A stretch of DNA of 64,000 nucleotides from Proruminimicrobium sp964487915 (GCA_964487915.1 CAZASN010000001.1:186001-250000), one strand, 5' to 3'. Positions 1 to 9,168 are shown, counted from the first letter of the stretch. Notes: generated from the letters alone by a model not told the origin. Numbers and translations: made by a program.

Positions 1-94
1 ATGGAATATAGCTATCAATAAATACAAACAGGATTCAACGGCTAACGAATTAAAATCAAAAATAAACAAACTAAAAGTAGTAAAATCCAACTAA
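1..94 (+). CDS. 3' end of an unidentified protein (partial)
   Basis: An open frame enters the window at base 2 and runs to a TAA at 92-94, giving about 30 residues that are lysine- and asparagine-rich. It is followed at once by an intrinsic terminator, which is what makes me believe it is a real gene end rather than a chance frame. The tail is helical-looking and could be the end of a TPR-type protein, but nothing in it is diagnostic. Function unknown. Confidence 0.45.
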   Translation, partial: WNIAINKYKQDSTANELKSKINKLKVVKSN

Positions 95-100
95 AAATTA

Positions 101-138
101 AAAAAAACAGTGCTGCTAATCACGCACTGTTTTTTTTT
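101..138. terminator. Bidirectional intrinsic terminator between convergent genes
   Basis: A run of A, then CAGTGC, a ten-base loop, GCACTG and a run of T. Stem plus flanking A and T runs read as a terminator on both strands. It sits between the plus-strand gene ending at 94 and the minus-strand ankyrin gene ending at 149, so it can serve both. Confidence 0.85.
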
Positions 139-148
139 AATGGTATTA

Positions 149-1714
149 TTATTTTATTGTTTCAAGATTTTCAAGATAATTTGCGGCATACGTAAAACCG
201 GCCGCTTCTGCGATGTCTCTTGCCGTTTTACCGGATGAATTTTTTATACTGACATCTGACTTTAATGAAACCATTAATTCAACGGTTGCAATATTTTTTG
301 TTTCAACGGCATACATTAGAGGGGTTCTTCCTTTTTTATCGGTTGAATTAATATTTATTTTGTTGAATTTTACAAGATTTTCAGCAATTTTATTATATCC
401 GTATTCAACGGCATACATAAGAGCGTTTTTACCTTCATTGTCGGTTATAGCGGCATCAAGTTGGTTTTTTGACATTATTGCGTTTATAATATCAAAATTC
501 CCGGATTCAATCGCCAGCATTAAAGCGGTTTTGCCGTTTTTATTCTGCAGATTAATGTTTATGTTGGCGTTTATAACAAATAACAGCGTGTTAAGATTGG
601 AATTTGCGACGGATAATAATAAAGCATTATCGCCGTCATAGGTAATCTGATTTACGTCTGCGTCTTTTGAAAGCAGATAATCGGCAACCTGTATGTCATT
701 TTCTATTATTGATATTAAAAAAGCCGAAAATCCGTTTTTATTTACCGTATTGACGTTGGCTCCGCATCCCAGCAAATATTTGATTACGGATAAATTATCT
801 TTTTTTCTTTCCTGCAGGAAAATTACCATATCTTTTTCATTATTTATAAGCGGATCGTTCAATTGCAGAATAATCTGTCTGATAAAGTCTGACTGTATAA
901 AAGCGACGGCCGCCATAAGCGCGGTATTGCCGTTATTATCCTGATAGTTTATATTAAAGCCTATTTCTTCAATTAAATACTGGATTGTTTCCATATTGCC
1001 GACAGCTGAAGCGTCAATGAGGGCGTTTATTCCCGCTGAATTTACCTGCGTTGTATTTGCTCCCGCCGATATCAAATATTTAACCGTATCAAGGTTTCCG
1101 GCTGATGCCGCCAAAAGGAAAGCCGAATCTTTATTTGAGTTCAAAAGATTTACCGAGGCTTTATTTTCAACCAAAAGTTTTACTATCGATAAGTTGTTTT
1201 TTAGTGACGCATACATAAGCGCGGTAAAACCCGTTTTATCTTTGGCGTTTGGATTTGCTCCGTTTTGCAGCAAAAATTTTACTATTTGTTCGTTGCCGTT
1301 TGATGACGCGACCATAAGAGGCGTAAGTTTATCGTTATTTGCAAGATTAACTGACGCTTTTTTTTCGGTTAACATTCTTACGAGTTCAAAATTACCGGTG
1401 CCGCAAGCCGTAAATAATGCGGAATTGCCGTAAGAATTAACAGCGTTTATTTTTGTTTTTTTTGTATCAAGCAGTAATTTTACCGTTTCGGGATGTTCAT
1501 TTGCCACAGCTAAAATAAGAGGAGTATTTTCTAAAGAATCTTGTTTATTTACGTCTTCTTTATTTTTTATGTAATCTGCAATCATATAAGTGTATCCGTT
1601 TGCCGCCGCGGACATAATATCATCGATGGCTGCAGATGCCGGAATTTCAAACGTAAATGTAAAAAATATTACGTATGAAAATAAAACTAAAATATTAGCC
1701 GGTGATAATTTCAT
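149..1714 (-). CDS. Secreted ankyrin-repeat protein
   Basis: The 521-residue product starts with a signal peptide (two Lys-poor N-terminal residues, a hydrophobic stretch to about residue 25, then an Ala-Ser-Ala-Ala cleavage region). The rest is about 13-14 ankyrin repeats of roughly 33 residues, visible as recurring TPLM/TALM...A...GN...IVK.LL...A..N units up to the C-terminus. Ankyrin repeats are protein-binding scaffolds; with a signal peptide this one should work in the periplasm or outside the cell, and its partner is unknown. The GGGG-type ribosome site lies just upstream of the ATG at 1714. The middle (around residues 265-300) breaks the repeat pattern with an insertion. There is no enzymatic domain. 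Single-gene unit, flanked by a terminator and by non-coding DNA. Confidence 0.9.
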   Translation of the reverse strand: MKLSPANILVLFSYVIFFTFTFEIPASAAIDDIMSAAANGYTYMIADYIKNKEDVNKQDSLENTPLILAVANEHPETVKLLLDTKKTKINAVNSYGNSALFTACGTGNFELVRMLTEKKASVNLANNDKLTPLMVASSNGNEQIVKFLLQNGANPNAKDKTGFTALMYASLKNNLSIVKLLVENKASVNLLNSNKDSAFLLAASAGNLDTVKYLISAGANTTQVNSAGINALIDASAVGNMETIQYLIEEIGFNINYQDNNGNTALMAAVAFIQSDFIRQIILQLNDPLINNEKDMVIFLQERKKDNLSVIKYLLGCGANVNTVNKNGFSAFLISIIENDIQVADYLLSKDADVNQITYDGDNALLLSVANSNLNTLLFVINANININLQNKNGKTALMLAIESGNFDIINAIMSKNQLDAAITDNEGKNALMYAVEYGYNKIAENLVKFNKININSTDKKGRTPLMYAVETKNIATVELMVSLKSDVSIKNSSGKTARDIAEAAGFTYAANYLENLETIK

Positions 1715-2544
1715 AAACTTACCCCTGTAAAAATTATTTTAATAATGATACCAAAAAAAAATATATAAGTGAATAATGAATATCTCACACAAAATATTTG
1801 TTGATAAATTACTCCGGTTGTAAAAATTATTGTATATAAATATTTCCGTCCTTTGATGTAAGATGAAGTCATAAGTCAAAAAACAATGATGTCTTGTTTG
1901 GATGAAACGATTTTTTCTACAAAGATATTAACCTGTAATTGGTTTAATAATAAAAGTAACTGCTGATAAATAATAAATTACAATCGTAATTAATAAAGTA
2001 TCTATTCAAACCTGTCATATTGTTCTAATAATTGTAATAGAAATAATTTACAAATATACTTCTATATTAAAAAACAGGATGCGTTATAAAATAATATATA
2101 TAATTTTGCTTTTCCCTCAGAACATTCAGTTACTGCCGAATATTGCATAATAAAATAATAGACCGGATTTATTAATACAGATGTATTAAACTGCCGTTGC
2201 GGGGCAATGCCAGATTAGTTTAATATTGTTAAACCTGCTGGCTTCCTTTACTTTTAGTTTAAAAAACTTTGGAAAGACATTAACATAAAATTTTTCATTG
2301 TCAAATTTCCTTAACTATCGATTAGTTGCCACAAAATTTCATCAAAAAATTAGGTTTGCTTCCTCTTAGTAAACGAGAATATATGGATATTACACGGAAC
2401 ATTAATAATAAAAGAAGTGAGAACAGAATGTTATAAATATTTTAAAATAGTTCGTCATAAAAAAGATTGGCAGAAATAATATTATTTGACAACAACAAGC
2501 TAAAGAACAAAAAAACGATTAAAAAAACTTTAATAACAAACATA
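1715..2544. other. Long AT-rich non-coding region
   Basis: About 830 bases with no open frame that I can relate to a protein on either strand, no tRNA and no clear hairpin with a T run. Two pockets are less AT-rich (around 2190-2240 and 2320-2375) and could be the remains of a decayed gene, but stop codons interrupt every frame I read. The right-hand end passes into the promoter of the metal-sensor gene. Confidence 0.5.
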
Positions 2545-2573
2545 TTGACAAAAATAAAAATAGAACATATAAT
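2545..2573 (+). promoter_or_regulatory. Sigma-70 promoter of the metal sensor/ATPase operon
   Basis: TTGACA at 2545-2550 and TATAAT at 2568-2573, both perfect consensus, separated by 17 bases. Transcription should start near 2580, inside the operator that follows. A promoter this strong needs a repressor, which fits the ArsR-family gene it drives. Confidence 0.93.
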
Positions 2574-2578
2574 ACAGT

Positions 2579-2592
2579 TGAACAGTTGTTCA
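2579..2592 (+). promoter_or_regulatory. ArsR/SmtB-type operator 1
   Basis: TGAACAGTTGTTCA is an inverted repeat (TGAAC, four bases, GTTCA) placed at the expected transcription start. It has the TGAA-N6-TTCA form known for SmtB/CadC/ZiaR family operators. A protein bound here would block the promoter at 2545-2573. A second site with 13 of 14 identical bases lies at 3008-3021. Confidence 0.85.
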
Positions 2593-2614
2593 TATGTGTT
2601 GTTTTGGAGTGTAT

Positions 2615-2974
2615 ATGAAAAATAAGGATAAATATAACTGTAGTTGCAATGTAATACATAAAGGCATAATTGAAAAAGTATCGCGTATGATGCCGAAAGA
2701 GGAATATTTATTGGATTTAGCCGATTTGTTTAAAGTATTCGGCGATTCTACAAGAGTAAAAATTCTTTGCGCATTACAAAAATCGGAAATGTGCGTTTGT
2801 GATATTTCATATTTGCTAGGTATGACAAAGTCGGCAATATCGCATCAGCTCAAAACATTAAGACAAAGCAGACTTATAAAAAACAGAAAAGAAGGAAAAG
2901 TTGTTTATTATTCGTTGGCTGACGATCATGTTAAAACTATTTTTTCCGACGGTTTAAAACACATCAGGGAATAG
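2615..2974 (+). CDS. cadC: CadC/SmtB-like metal-sensing ArsR-family repressor
   Basis: A 119-residue winged-helix repressor. Both metal sites known in the family can be seen: the alpha3N site (Cys9 and Cys11 near the N-terminus with Cys60-x-Cys62 in the M-C-V-C-D motif, as in CadC) and the alpha5 site (Asp103-x-His105, ten residues, His116-x-x-Glu119, as in SmtB/CzrA). The recognition helix is the TKSAISHQLKTLR stretch near residues 71-83. CadC-type proteins leave DNA when they bind Cd, Pb or Zn. I choose the ATG at 2615 because GGAG lies five bases before it; an in-frame ATG at 2594 would add seven residues but begins directly after the operator and has no ribosome site. The gene is first in an operon with the P-type ATPase and should repress itself through operators 1 and 2. 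Confidence 0.93.
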   Translation: MKNKDKYNCSCNVIHKGIIEKVSRMMPKEEYLLDLADLFKVFGDSTRVKILCALQKSEMCVCDISYLLGMTKSAISHQLKTLRQSRLIKNRKEGKVVYYSLADDHVKTIFSDGLKHIRE

Positions 2975-2992
2975 TAAATATTTTTTTGTTTT

Positions 2993-3028
2993 TTACAATT
3001 GAATAATTGAACAGTTATTCAATTGTAA
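2993..3028. promoter_or_regulatory. Operator 2 within a perfect 14-bp inverted repeat between cadC and cadA
   Basis: TTACAATTGAATAA at 2993-3006 and its exact complement TTATTCAATTGTAA at 3015-3028 flank eight bases. Embedded in it is TGAACAGTTATTCA (3008-3021), nearly the same as operator 1. I see no convincing -10 box just downstream, so it may be an auxiliary binding site, a relic of an internal promoter, or an RNA hairpin that tunes cadA expression relative to cadC. Confidence 0.75.
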
Positions 3029-3052
3029 AATAATCATAATGGGGAATTTTAT

Positions 3053-5386
3053 ATGCAAATAACAAAGAAACAATATATGCTTGAAGGTATTGATTGCGTA
3101 AACTGTGTAGGCAAAATAGAGGCAGAAATAGTTAAACTGCCCGACATAATCAGTGCAAATATTGATTTTGTATCGCAAAAACTTTTTATAGAAATGCAAA
3201 ACTATAAGGAAACAACAGAAAAGAATATAAAACAAATAATAGCAAAATATGAACCTGATATTAATGTGAAGGAAATTATTTATTTTGGCGAGCATAAAGT
3301 TATTTATCTCGGGAATCTTTCATGTGCAGAATGTTCAAAGAAGATTGAAAATAAAGTCAAGGAGATAAAAGATATAAAAAATGCAAATATTGATTTTGTA
3401 TCGCAAAAACTTTTTATTGAAATATATGAAAAAAACATGCCGTCAGTATTAAAAGAAGTTGTCCGCATGATAAATGATATCGAACCTGGCGTTACGGTTT
3501 CTTTCATAGATTTAAATAAAAACAAAAAAAGCTCAAAACCTATAAATAAAAATATTAAAATTCGCATCGTATTAAGTTTAGTGTTATTTTTAAGCGCGCT
3601 CATACTTAATTTGCCGGGATATCTGGAATTCAGTTTGTTTGTTATAAGTTATTTGCTGGCTGGTTGCGATGTTTTGCTCAAATCTGTTAATAATATTCGC
3701 AAAGGAAATGTTTTTGATGAAAACTTTTTAATGAGTATAGCTACAATAGGCGCATTTGCAATAGGAGAATATCCTGAGGGTGTTGCGGTTATGTTATTTT
3801 ATCAGGTCGGAGAAATATTTCAGAATATTGCAGTTAACCGTTCCAGAAAATCAATATCGGAGCTTATGGATATACGTCCCGATTATGCAAACTTAAAGAC
3901 AAAAGAAGGAATAAAAAAAGTTTCTCCAGAAGAAGTTGCAATAGGTGACATAATAGTTGTAAAACCCGGTGAAAAAGTTCCGCTTGATGCGATTGTTATA
4001 GAAGGCTCTTCAGCTTTAGATATGTCCGCATTAACAGGAGAATCATTGCTGTTAAATATAAACAAAGGCAGCGCAGTTCTTTCAGGCTCTGTTAATAAAC
4101 ACGGTTTTTTACATTTAAAAGTAACAAACAAGTTTGAAAATTCAACAGTATCAAAAATACTTGATCTTGTTCAAAATGCAAATGCAAAAAAAGCATATGC
4201 CGAAAATTTTATCACTAAATTTGCCAAATACTATACTCCTATAGTAGTTTTTACGGCTCTTTTTATGGCTGTTATTCCGCTTTTGCTGATAGAAGGAGCA
4301 CTGTTTACCGACTGGATTAACAGAGCACTTATATTTTTAGTTATTTCATGTCCTTGCGCATTAGTAATATCAATTCCTCTCAGTTTTTTTGGAGGAATAG
4401 GCGGAGCTTCTAAAAATGGGATTTTAATTAAAGGTAGCAATTATCTTGAAGCTTTAAATAATATTGATACTATAGTTTTTGATAAAACAGGTACCCTCAC
4501 AAAAGGAAGTTTTAAAGTAACGGAAGTAAAAAGCTCAAGCGAATTTAATCAGGACGATATTCTGTTTTTTGCAGCTTATGCCGAAATATATTCTTTACAT
4601 CCTATAGCGTTATCAATACAAAAAGCATATAGGAAAAAAATTGATTCTGAAAAAATAAAAACATACGAAGAACTGGCAGGTTTAGGCGTTAAAATAACTA
4701 TTGAAAATAAATTAATTTTGGCAGGGAATCATAAATTGCTTGATAACGAAAATATAACTTATAAGAAAATTGACTCTGTCGGAACTGTTGTTTATGTAGC
4801 CATAAACAAAAAGTTTGCAGGATACATTACAATATCAGACGAATTAAAACCAGACTCAAAACAGACGATAATTGATTTAAAAAATATAGGCATAAAAAAT
4901 ATTATAATGTTTACTGGTGACAATAAAACTGTGGCTGAAAAAATTGCCAGTGATTTGGGAATAGACAATGTTTATTCTGAATTACTGCCTCATCAAAAAG
5001 TAGAAAAACTTGAAGCACTGGAAAAAGAAAAAATTACAAACGGCAAACTTGTATTTGTAGGTGACGGAATTAATGATGCGCCAGTTATTGCACGCAGTGA
5101 TATAGGAATAGCTATGGGGGCATTAGGTTCTGATGCGGCAATAGAAGCTGCAGACATAGTTTTAATGACTGACGATCCTTCAAAAGTTGTTACGGCAATT
5201 AAAATTGCCAAAAATACAAGAAATATAGTATGGCAGAATATAATATTTGCATTAGGGGTAAAGGGAATAATTCTTGCTTTGGGAGCAACAGGAATAGCAA
5301 CTATGTGGGAAGCCGTTTTTGCCGATGTAGGGGTAACTCTTATAGCAATAATCAATGCTTCAAGGGCTATAAAGAAAATAAACTAA
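3053..5386 (+). CDS. cadA: Zn(II)/Cd(II)/Pb(II)-exporting P-type ATPase
   Basis: P1B-type ATPase of 777 residues that pumps soft divalent metal ions out of the cytoplasm. Two N-terminal heavy-metal domains carry CVNC (Cys15/Cys18) and CAEC (Cys91/Cys94). The membrane part has the CPC metal site in helix 6, then the phosphorylation motif DKTGT, the SLHP motif of the nucleotide domain and GDGIND. The class can be read from the C-terminal helices: a Lys in helix 7 and an Asp in the ADVGVTL segment of helix 8 are the marks of ZntA/CadA pumps and are unlike the copper pumps. That agrees with the CadC-like sensor in front. The ribosome site GGGG lies upstream of the ATG at 3053. The two metal domains share a 42-base nearly identical stretch (see repeat entry). 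zntA is an equally fitting name. Confidence 0.95.
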   Translation: MQITKKQYMLEGIDCVNCVGKIEAEIVKLPDIISANIDFVSQKLFIEMQNYKETTEKNIKQIIAKYEPDINVKEIIYFGEHKVIYLGNLSCAECSKKIENKVKEIKDIKNANIDFVSQKLFIEIYEKNMPSVLKEVVRMINDIEPGVTVSFIDLNKNKKSSKPINKNIKIRIVLSLVLFLSALILNLPGYLEFSLFVISYLLAGCDVLLKSVNNIRKGNVFDENFLMSIATIGAFAIGEYPEGVAVMLFYQVGEIFQNIAVNRSRKSISELMDIRPDYANLKTKEGIKKVSPEEVAIGDIIVVKPGEKVPLDAIVIEGSSALDMSALTGESLLLNINKGSAVLSGSVNKHGFLHLKVTNKFENSTVSKILDLVQNANAKKAYAENFITKFAKYYTPIVVFTALFMAVIPLLLIEGALFTDWINRALIFLVISCPCALVISIPLSFFGGIGGASKNGILIKGSNYLEALNNIDTIVFDKTGTLTKGSFKVTEVKSSSEFNQDDILFFAAYAEIYSLHPIALSIQKAYRKKIDSEKIKTYEELAGLGVKITIENKLILAGNHKLLDNENITYKKIDSVGTVVYVAINKKFAGYITISDELKPDSKQTIIDLKNIGIKNIIMFTGDNKTVAEKIASDLGIDNVYSELLPHQKVEKLEALEKEKITNGKLVFVGDGINDAPVIARSDIGIAMGALGSDAAIEAADIVLMTDDPSKVVTAIKIAKNTRNIVWQNIIFALGVKGIILALGATGIATMWEAVFADVGVTLIAIINASRAIKKIN
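3154..3423 (+). repeat. 42-base direct repeat linking the two metal domains of cadA
   Basis: Bases 3154-3195 and 3382-3423 are identical at 41 of 42 positions. Both copies code for the same eleven residues (NIDFVSQKLFI) in each heavy-metal domain, 228 bases apart, a whole number of codons. Recombination between them would remove or add one complete metal-binding domain in frame. Confidence 0.9.
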
Positions 5387-5504
5387 AAAATATTTAGAAC
5401 TAAATTATTTTCATGATGCCTTTTGGACTTGAATTTAATACGTGAGGATTCTAGGCTTCATTCTTTTTTCTCTTTTAATTGGGCATATGATTTACATATT
5501 ATTG

Positions 5505-5540
5505 ATCTTTGCTGATTTTTTCAAAACAATCAGCAAAGAT
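5505..5540. terminator. Hairpin between convergent cadA and cus operons
   Basis: ATCTTTGCTGATT at 5505-5517 and AATCAGCAAAGAT at 5528-5540 are exact complements around a ten-base T/A-rich loop. It lies between the ends of two convergent operons, so a shared transcription end is likely, although neither side has a long uninterrupted T run. Confidence 0.65.
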
Positions 5541-5551
5541 TACTGATAATT

Positions 5552-5863
5552 TTATTCCTTAATTTTTTTCGTTTTATTTTGGTTTTCTATTTTTTTGATA
5601 TATTTCTGTGGATCACCTTTGAATGTATTAATACACATTGGACAACAGAAATTATATATTTTGCCCTCATATTCATATGTTGCTTTTGTACTTTCATCTA
5701 TTGTGTTACCTGTTACCGGGCATATTTTATTACCAACATCTACAGGTTTTACAACTTCAGTATTTACATTTTTAACTGTTGATACATCTTCTGAATAAAT
5801 TACTTGATTGTTTACCAATACTGCAAAAAACAATACTGCAACAATAATGTACACTTTTTTCAT
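5552..5863 (-). CDS. Periplasmic YHS-domain metal-binding protein
   Basis: A 103-residue exported protein: a signal peptide at residues 1-24, then a YHS domain with a CPVTG motif, a YEGKIYNFCCPMC core and a C-terminal helix. YHS domains bind soft metals and often accompany copper or heavy-metal pumps. I start at the ATG at 5861-5863, which has GGGAG seven bases upstream; a longer frame reaching 5923 would put 20 charged residues in front of the signal peptide and overlap cusA. It is the last gene of the cus operon, 13 bases after cusA, so it probably hands metal to, or buffers metal for, the pump. Confidence 0.85.
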   Translation of the reverse strand: MKKVYIIVAVLFFAVLVNNQVIYSEDVSTVKNVNTEVVKPVDVGNKICPVTGNTIDESTKATYEYEGKIYNFCCPMCINTFKGDPQKYIKKIENQNKTKKIKE

Positions 5864-5876
5864 TTGATTTCTCCCT

Positions 5877-8800
5877 TTAATTTTTTTCTGATTCATTAGC
5901 AGATAATTTGCTGACGTCAACACTGCCCTGTTTCATTTCATAATGCCATTTCCATATCGAATAAACAGGAGGATATACCAACAGTTCCATAATAAAACTG
6001 GTAAAGAGACCACCGATAATAGGTGCGGCAATTCTCTTCATCATATCACTGCCGGCCCCCATAGCATACATAATTGGAATAAGACCCATAAACATAGCCA
6101 TAACCGTCATCATCTTTGGACGTATGCGTTTAACGGCACCGTGTACTATCGCTTCATCAAGATCTTTTCTTGTATTCATTTTGCCTTGTCTGACCATGTC
6201 ATTATAAGATAAATCCAAGAATAAAAGCATAAAAACACCCGTCTCGGCATCAAGTCCCATTAAAGCAATCATTCCGACCCAAACTGCGATTGAAACATTG
6301 TAATTCAAAATATACAAAAACCATATGGCACCAACCAAAGAAAAAGGTACTGCTAACATAACAATTCCGGCTTTAACAGAAGATTTTGTATTCATATAAA
6401 GTAAAATGAATATCAAGAAAATAGTAATAGGAATTACAAGTTTTAATCTTTCTTTAACACGAAGCATATTCTCGTATTGTCCGCTCCACTGAATTGTATA
6501 ACCGGCAGGAAGCTGAATTTTTTCGCGTACAATTTTCTGTGCTTCTGAAACATAACTTCCGACATCACGTCCTGCTATATCCACATATACGTAACCTGAA
6601 AGCATTCCGTTTTCATCACGTATCATTGCGGGTCCAAGAGATATGTTAATATCTGCTAATTCTCCGAGAGGTATTTGAGCACCTGACATTGCAGGAACAA
6701 GCACTCTTTTTAGTTTATCCAAATCATCGCGGAAATCTCTGGCGTAACGCACATTAACTGTATATCTTTCTCTGCCTTCAATTGTTGTGGTAACAGGTTC
6801 TCCGCCAATTGCCGAACCTATAATCATTTCTGCATCTTTTACGGTTAAACCGTATCGTGCAAGCTGTTCTCTCTTTATATTAAAATCTATAAAATATCCG
6901 CCTGTAACTCTTTCGGCAAAAACGGAGCGGGTTCCTTTTATATCTTTCATTGTTGATTCAATACTTATTCCTATCTTTTCAATTTCTTTAAGATCGGCAC
7001 CGTATATTTTTATTCCTACAGGCGTACGGACTCCGGTAGATAACATATCAATCCTTGCTTTAATAGGCATTGTCCACGCATTTGATACTCCGGGAAATTT
7101 CATCTTTTGATCTAAATCATTTATTAAATCTTCATATGTAATTCTATCCCGCCAAATATGTTGAAAAGGAATTTGTATAAATTCTGGCATCCATGAATAC
7201 CAACGATGAACTTTTCGCCATTCATTTTCGGGTTTTAAAATAATTGTTGTTTCCATCATGGAAAACGGAGCAGGATCAGTGGACGTTTCCGCACGGCCTG
7301 CTTTACCGAACACTCTTTCAACTTCAGGCGTATCTTTGAGAATTTTGTCCATTGATTGAAGTAATTTTTGTGTTTCGGTAACAGAAATACCGGGCAAAGT
7401 TGTCGGCATGTAAAGGATAGTTCCTTCATTAAGCGGAGGCATAAATTCTTTTCCAAGTTTTAAATATACAGGAACAGCAGAAAGCATTAATACCAAAGCC
7501 GAAATAATAGTTGTCTTGCGGTATTTTAGAACAAATCTGCAAACAGGTTCATAAACGCGGAAAAGAACCTTGCTTATAGGATGTTTTTCTTCCGGATAAT
7601 ATTTACCGACAGTAACTTTGTTAAATAAATTTGAAAACCAGACGGGTTTAAAATGTTTATAATCCATTCGGGTAAACAGCATACGCAGAGCAGGATCAAG
7701 TGTTATTGCAAGTATTGCAGCAATTGCCATAGCAAGAGTTTTGCTGTAAGCCAACGGTTTAAATAAGCGTCCTTCCTGATCAACAAGCGTAAAAACCGGA
7801 AGGAAAGCAACTGCAATAACAAGAAGAGAAAAAAACACTGACGGTCCGACTTCTTTAAGTGCATTGAGTCTTATAATATGGAAATCACCTTTTCGTCCTT
7901 CAGATTCCCAAACCTGTAGCCGTTTATATGCATTTTCAACTTCAACAATAGCACCGTCAATCAGTACTCCTATTGATATTGCAATACCGGCAAGACTCAT
8001 AATATTTGAAGTTATATTCATTCCGAACAGAGGGATAAAAGAAAGAAAAACTGCTATCGGTATCGTAACAATAGGAATAATTGCCGACGGAAAATGCCAC
8101 AGGAATACGAGAATAACAATACTTACAATAATCATTTCTTCAATCAGCTGATTTTTGAGCGTAGCAATTGAACGTTTTATAAGTTCAGAACGGTCATAAG
8201 TAGTAACAAGCTCAACTCCTTCCGGAAGTGATGGTTTAATTTCTTCAATTTTTTCTTTTACGCGGTTAATTACATTCAAAGCATTTTCACCGTAACGCAT
8301 AATAACAATACCGCCGACTGTATCACCCTGTCCGTCAAGATCGGCAATACCTCTGCGCATATCCGTGCCTAAAGAAACTTTAGCTACATTATTTACCAGT
8401 ATAGGAATTCCGGATGAGTCAACGCCGATAACGATATTTTCTATATCCTGAACAGATTTTGCATAGCCTCTTCCGCGTATCATATATTCTGCACCGGAAA
8501 ATTCTACAAGACGTCCACCGACATCATTATTGCTGTCACGAACTGCATCCACTACTTTATTAAGCGGTATTTTATATGATAGTAACGCATTTGGATCAAT
8601 ATTTACCTGATATTGTTTTTGAAATCCGCCTATGGAAGCAACTTCGGCTACGCCGGAAATACCTTGAAGCCAATTTCTCAGATACCAATCCTGAAAACCT
8701 CTGAGTTTAGCCAAATCATTTTTGCCGGTTTTATCTACAAGGGCATATTGGTATACCCATCCGACAGAACTTGCATCAGGGCCAATCTCTGTTTTGACGC

Positions 8801-9167
8801 CTTCGGGGAGTTTGGAAGTTATCTTGCTGAGATATTCAAGAGTACGGCTTCGAGCCCAATAAATATCCGTACCGTCTTTAAATATAACGTAAACATAAGA
8901 AAATCCAAAATCGGAAAATCCGCGGATTGCTTTTACATTCGGAGCTCCCAGCATGGCACTTATTATCGGATATGTTACCTGATCTTCAATGATATCCGGC
9001 GATCTGTCCCATTTGGAATAAATAATAACCTGTGTGTCAGAAAGATCGGGAATGGCATCTAAAGGAATATTTTTTATGCAATACAGTGCAGCTATCATAG
9101 CTGCTACAACAAATATAATAACAATATATTTGTTTTTTGCAGAAAATTCTATTATTTTTTCAATCAT
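5877..9167 (-). CDS. cusA: CusA-type Cu(I)/Ag(I) RND efflux transporter
   Basis: Inner-membrane proton-driven pump of the heavy-metal RND family, 1096 residues, the usual length. The N-terminal DALPDLSD-like motif (DAIPDLSD, residues 37-44) and two large periplasmic loops are present, with the proton-relay Asp in helix 4 (IDGAIVEVENA, Asp404). The three methionines that bind Cu(I)/Ag(I) in E. coli CusA have counterparts: Met587 (LYMPTTLPG), Met637 (FSMMETT) and Met708 (RIDMLSTG). That argues for copper/silver rather than cobalt/zinc/cadmium as substrate. The gene lies one base after cusB and is co-transcribed with cusC- and cusB-like genes. An insert around residues 650-675 (Trp-rich, HIWRDRI) is longer than in E. 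coli CusA. Confidence 0.95.
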   Translation of the reverse strand: MIEKIIEFSAKNKYIVIIFVVAAMIAALYCIKNIPLDAIPDLSDTQVIIYSKWDRSPDIIEDQVTYPIISAMLGAPNVKAIRGFSDFGFSYVYVIFKDGTDIYWARSRTLEYLSKITSKLPEGVKTEIGPDASSVGWVYQYALVDKTGKNDLAKLRGFQDWYLRNWLQGISGVAEVASIGGFQKQYQVNIDPNALLSYKIPLNKVVDAVRDSNNDVGGRLVEFSGAEYMIRGRGYAKSVQDIENIVIGVDSSGIPILVNNVAKVSLGTDMRRGIADLDGQGDTVGGIVIMRYGENALNVINRVKEKIEEIKPSLPEGVELVTTYDRSELIKRSIATLKNQLIEEMIIVSIVILVFLWHFPSAIIPIVTIPIAVFLSFIPLFGMNITSNIMSLAGIAISIGVLIDGAIVEVENAYKRLQVWESEGRKGDFHIIRLNALKEVGPSVFFSLLVIAVAFLPVFTLVDQEGRLFKPLAYSKTLAMAIAAILAITLDPALRMLFTRMDYKHFKPVWFSNLFNKVTVGKYYPEEKHPISKVLFRVYEPVCRFVLKYRKTTIISALVLMLSAVPVYLKLGKEFMPPLNEGTILYMPTTLPGISVTETQKLLQSMDKILKDTPEVERVFGKAGRAETSTDPAPFSMMETTIILKPENEWRKVHRWYSWMPEFIQIPFQHIWRDRITYEDLINDLDQKMKFPGVSNAWTMPIKARIDMLSTGVRTPVGIKIYGADLKEIEKIGISIESTMKDIKGTRSVFAERVTGGYFIDFNIKREQLARYGLTVKDAEMIIGSAIGGEPVTTTIEGRERYTVNVRYARDFRDDLDKLKRVLVPAMSGAQIPLGELADINISLGPAMIRDENGMLSGYVYVDIAGRDVGSYVSEAQKIVREKIQLPAGYTIQWSGQYENMLRVKERLKLVIPITIFLIFILLYMNTKSSVKAGIVMLAVPFSLVGAIWFLYILNYNVSIAVWVGMIALMGLDAETGVFMLLFLDLSYNDMVRQGKMNTRKDLDEAIVHGAVKRIRPKMMTVMAMFMGLIPIMYAMGAGSDMMKRIAAPIIGGLFTSFIMELLVYPPVYSIWKWHYEMKQGSVDVSKLSANESEKN

Positions 9168-9168
9168 A

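Noticed and set aside
1715..2544. Decayed transposase or other pseudogene
   Set aside because: Short frames on both strands gave no recognisable protein motif, so I report only non-coding DNA.
2594..2614. Upstream in-frame ATG for the metal sensor
   Set aside because: It abuts the operator and has no ribosome site; the ATG at 2615 has GGAG at good spacing and gives the family-type N-terminus.
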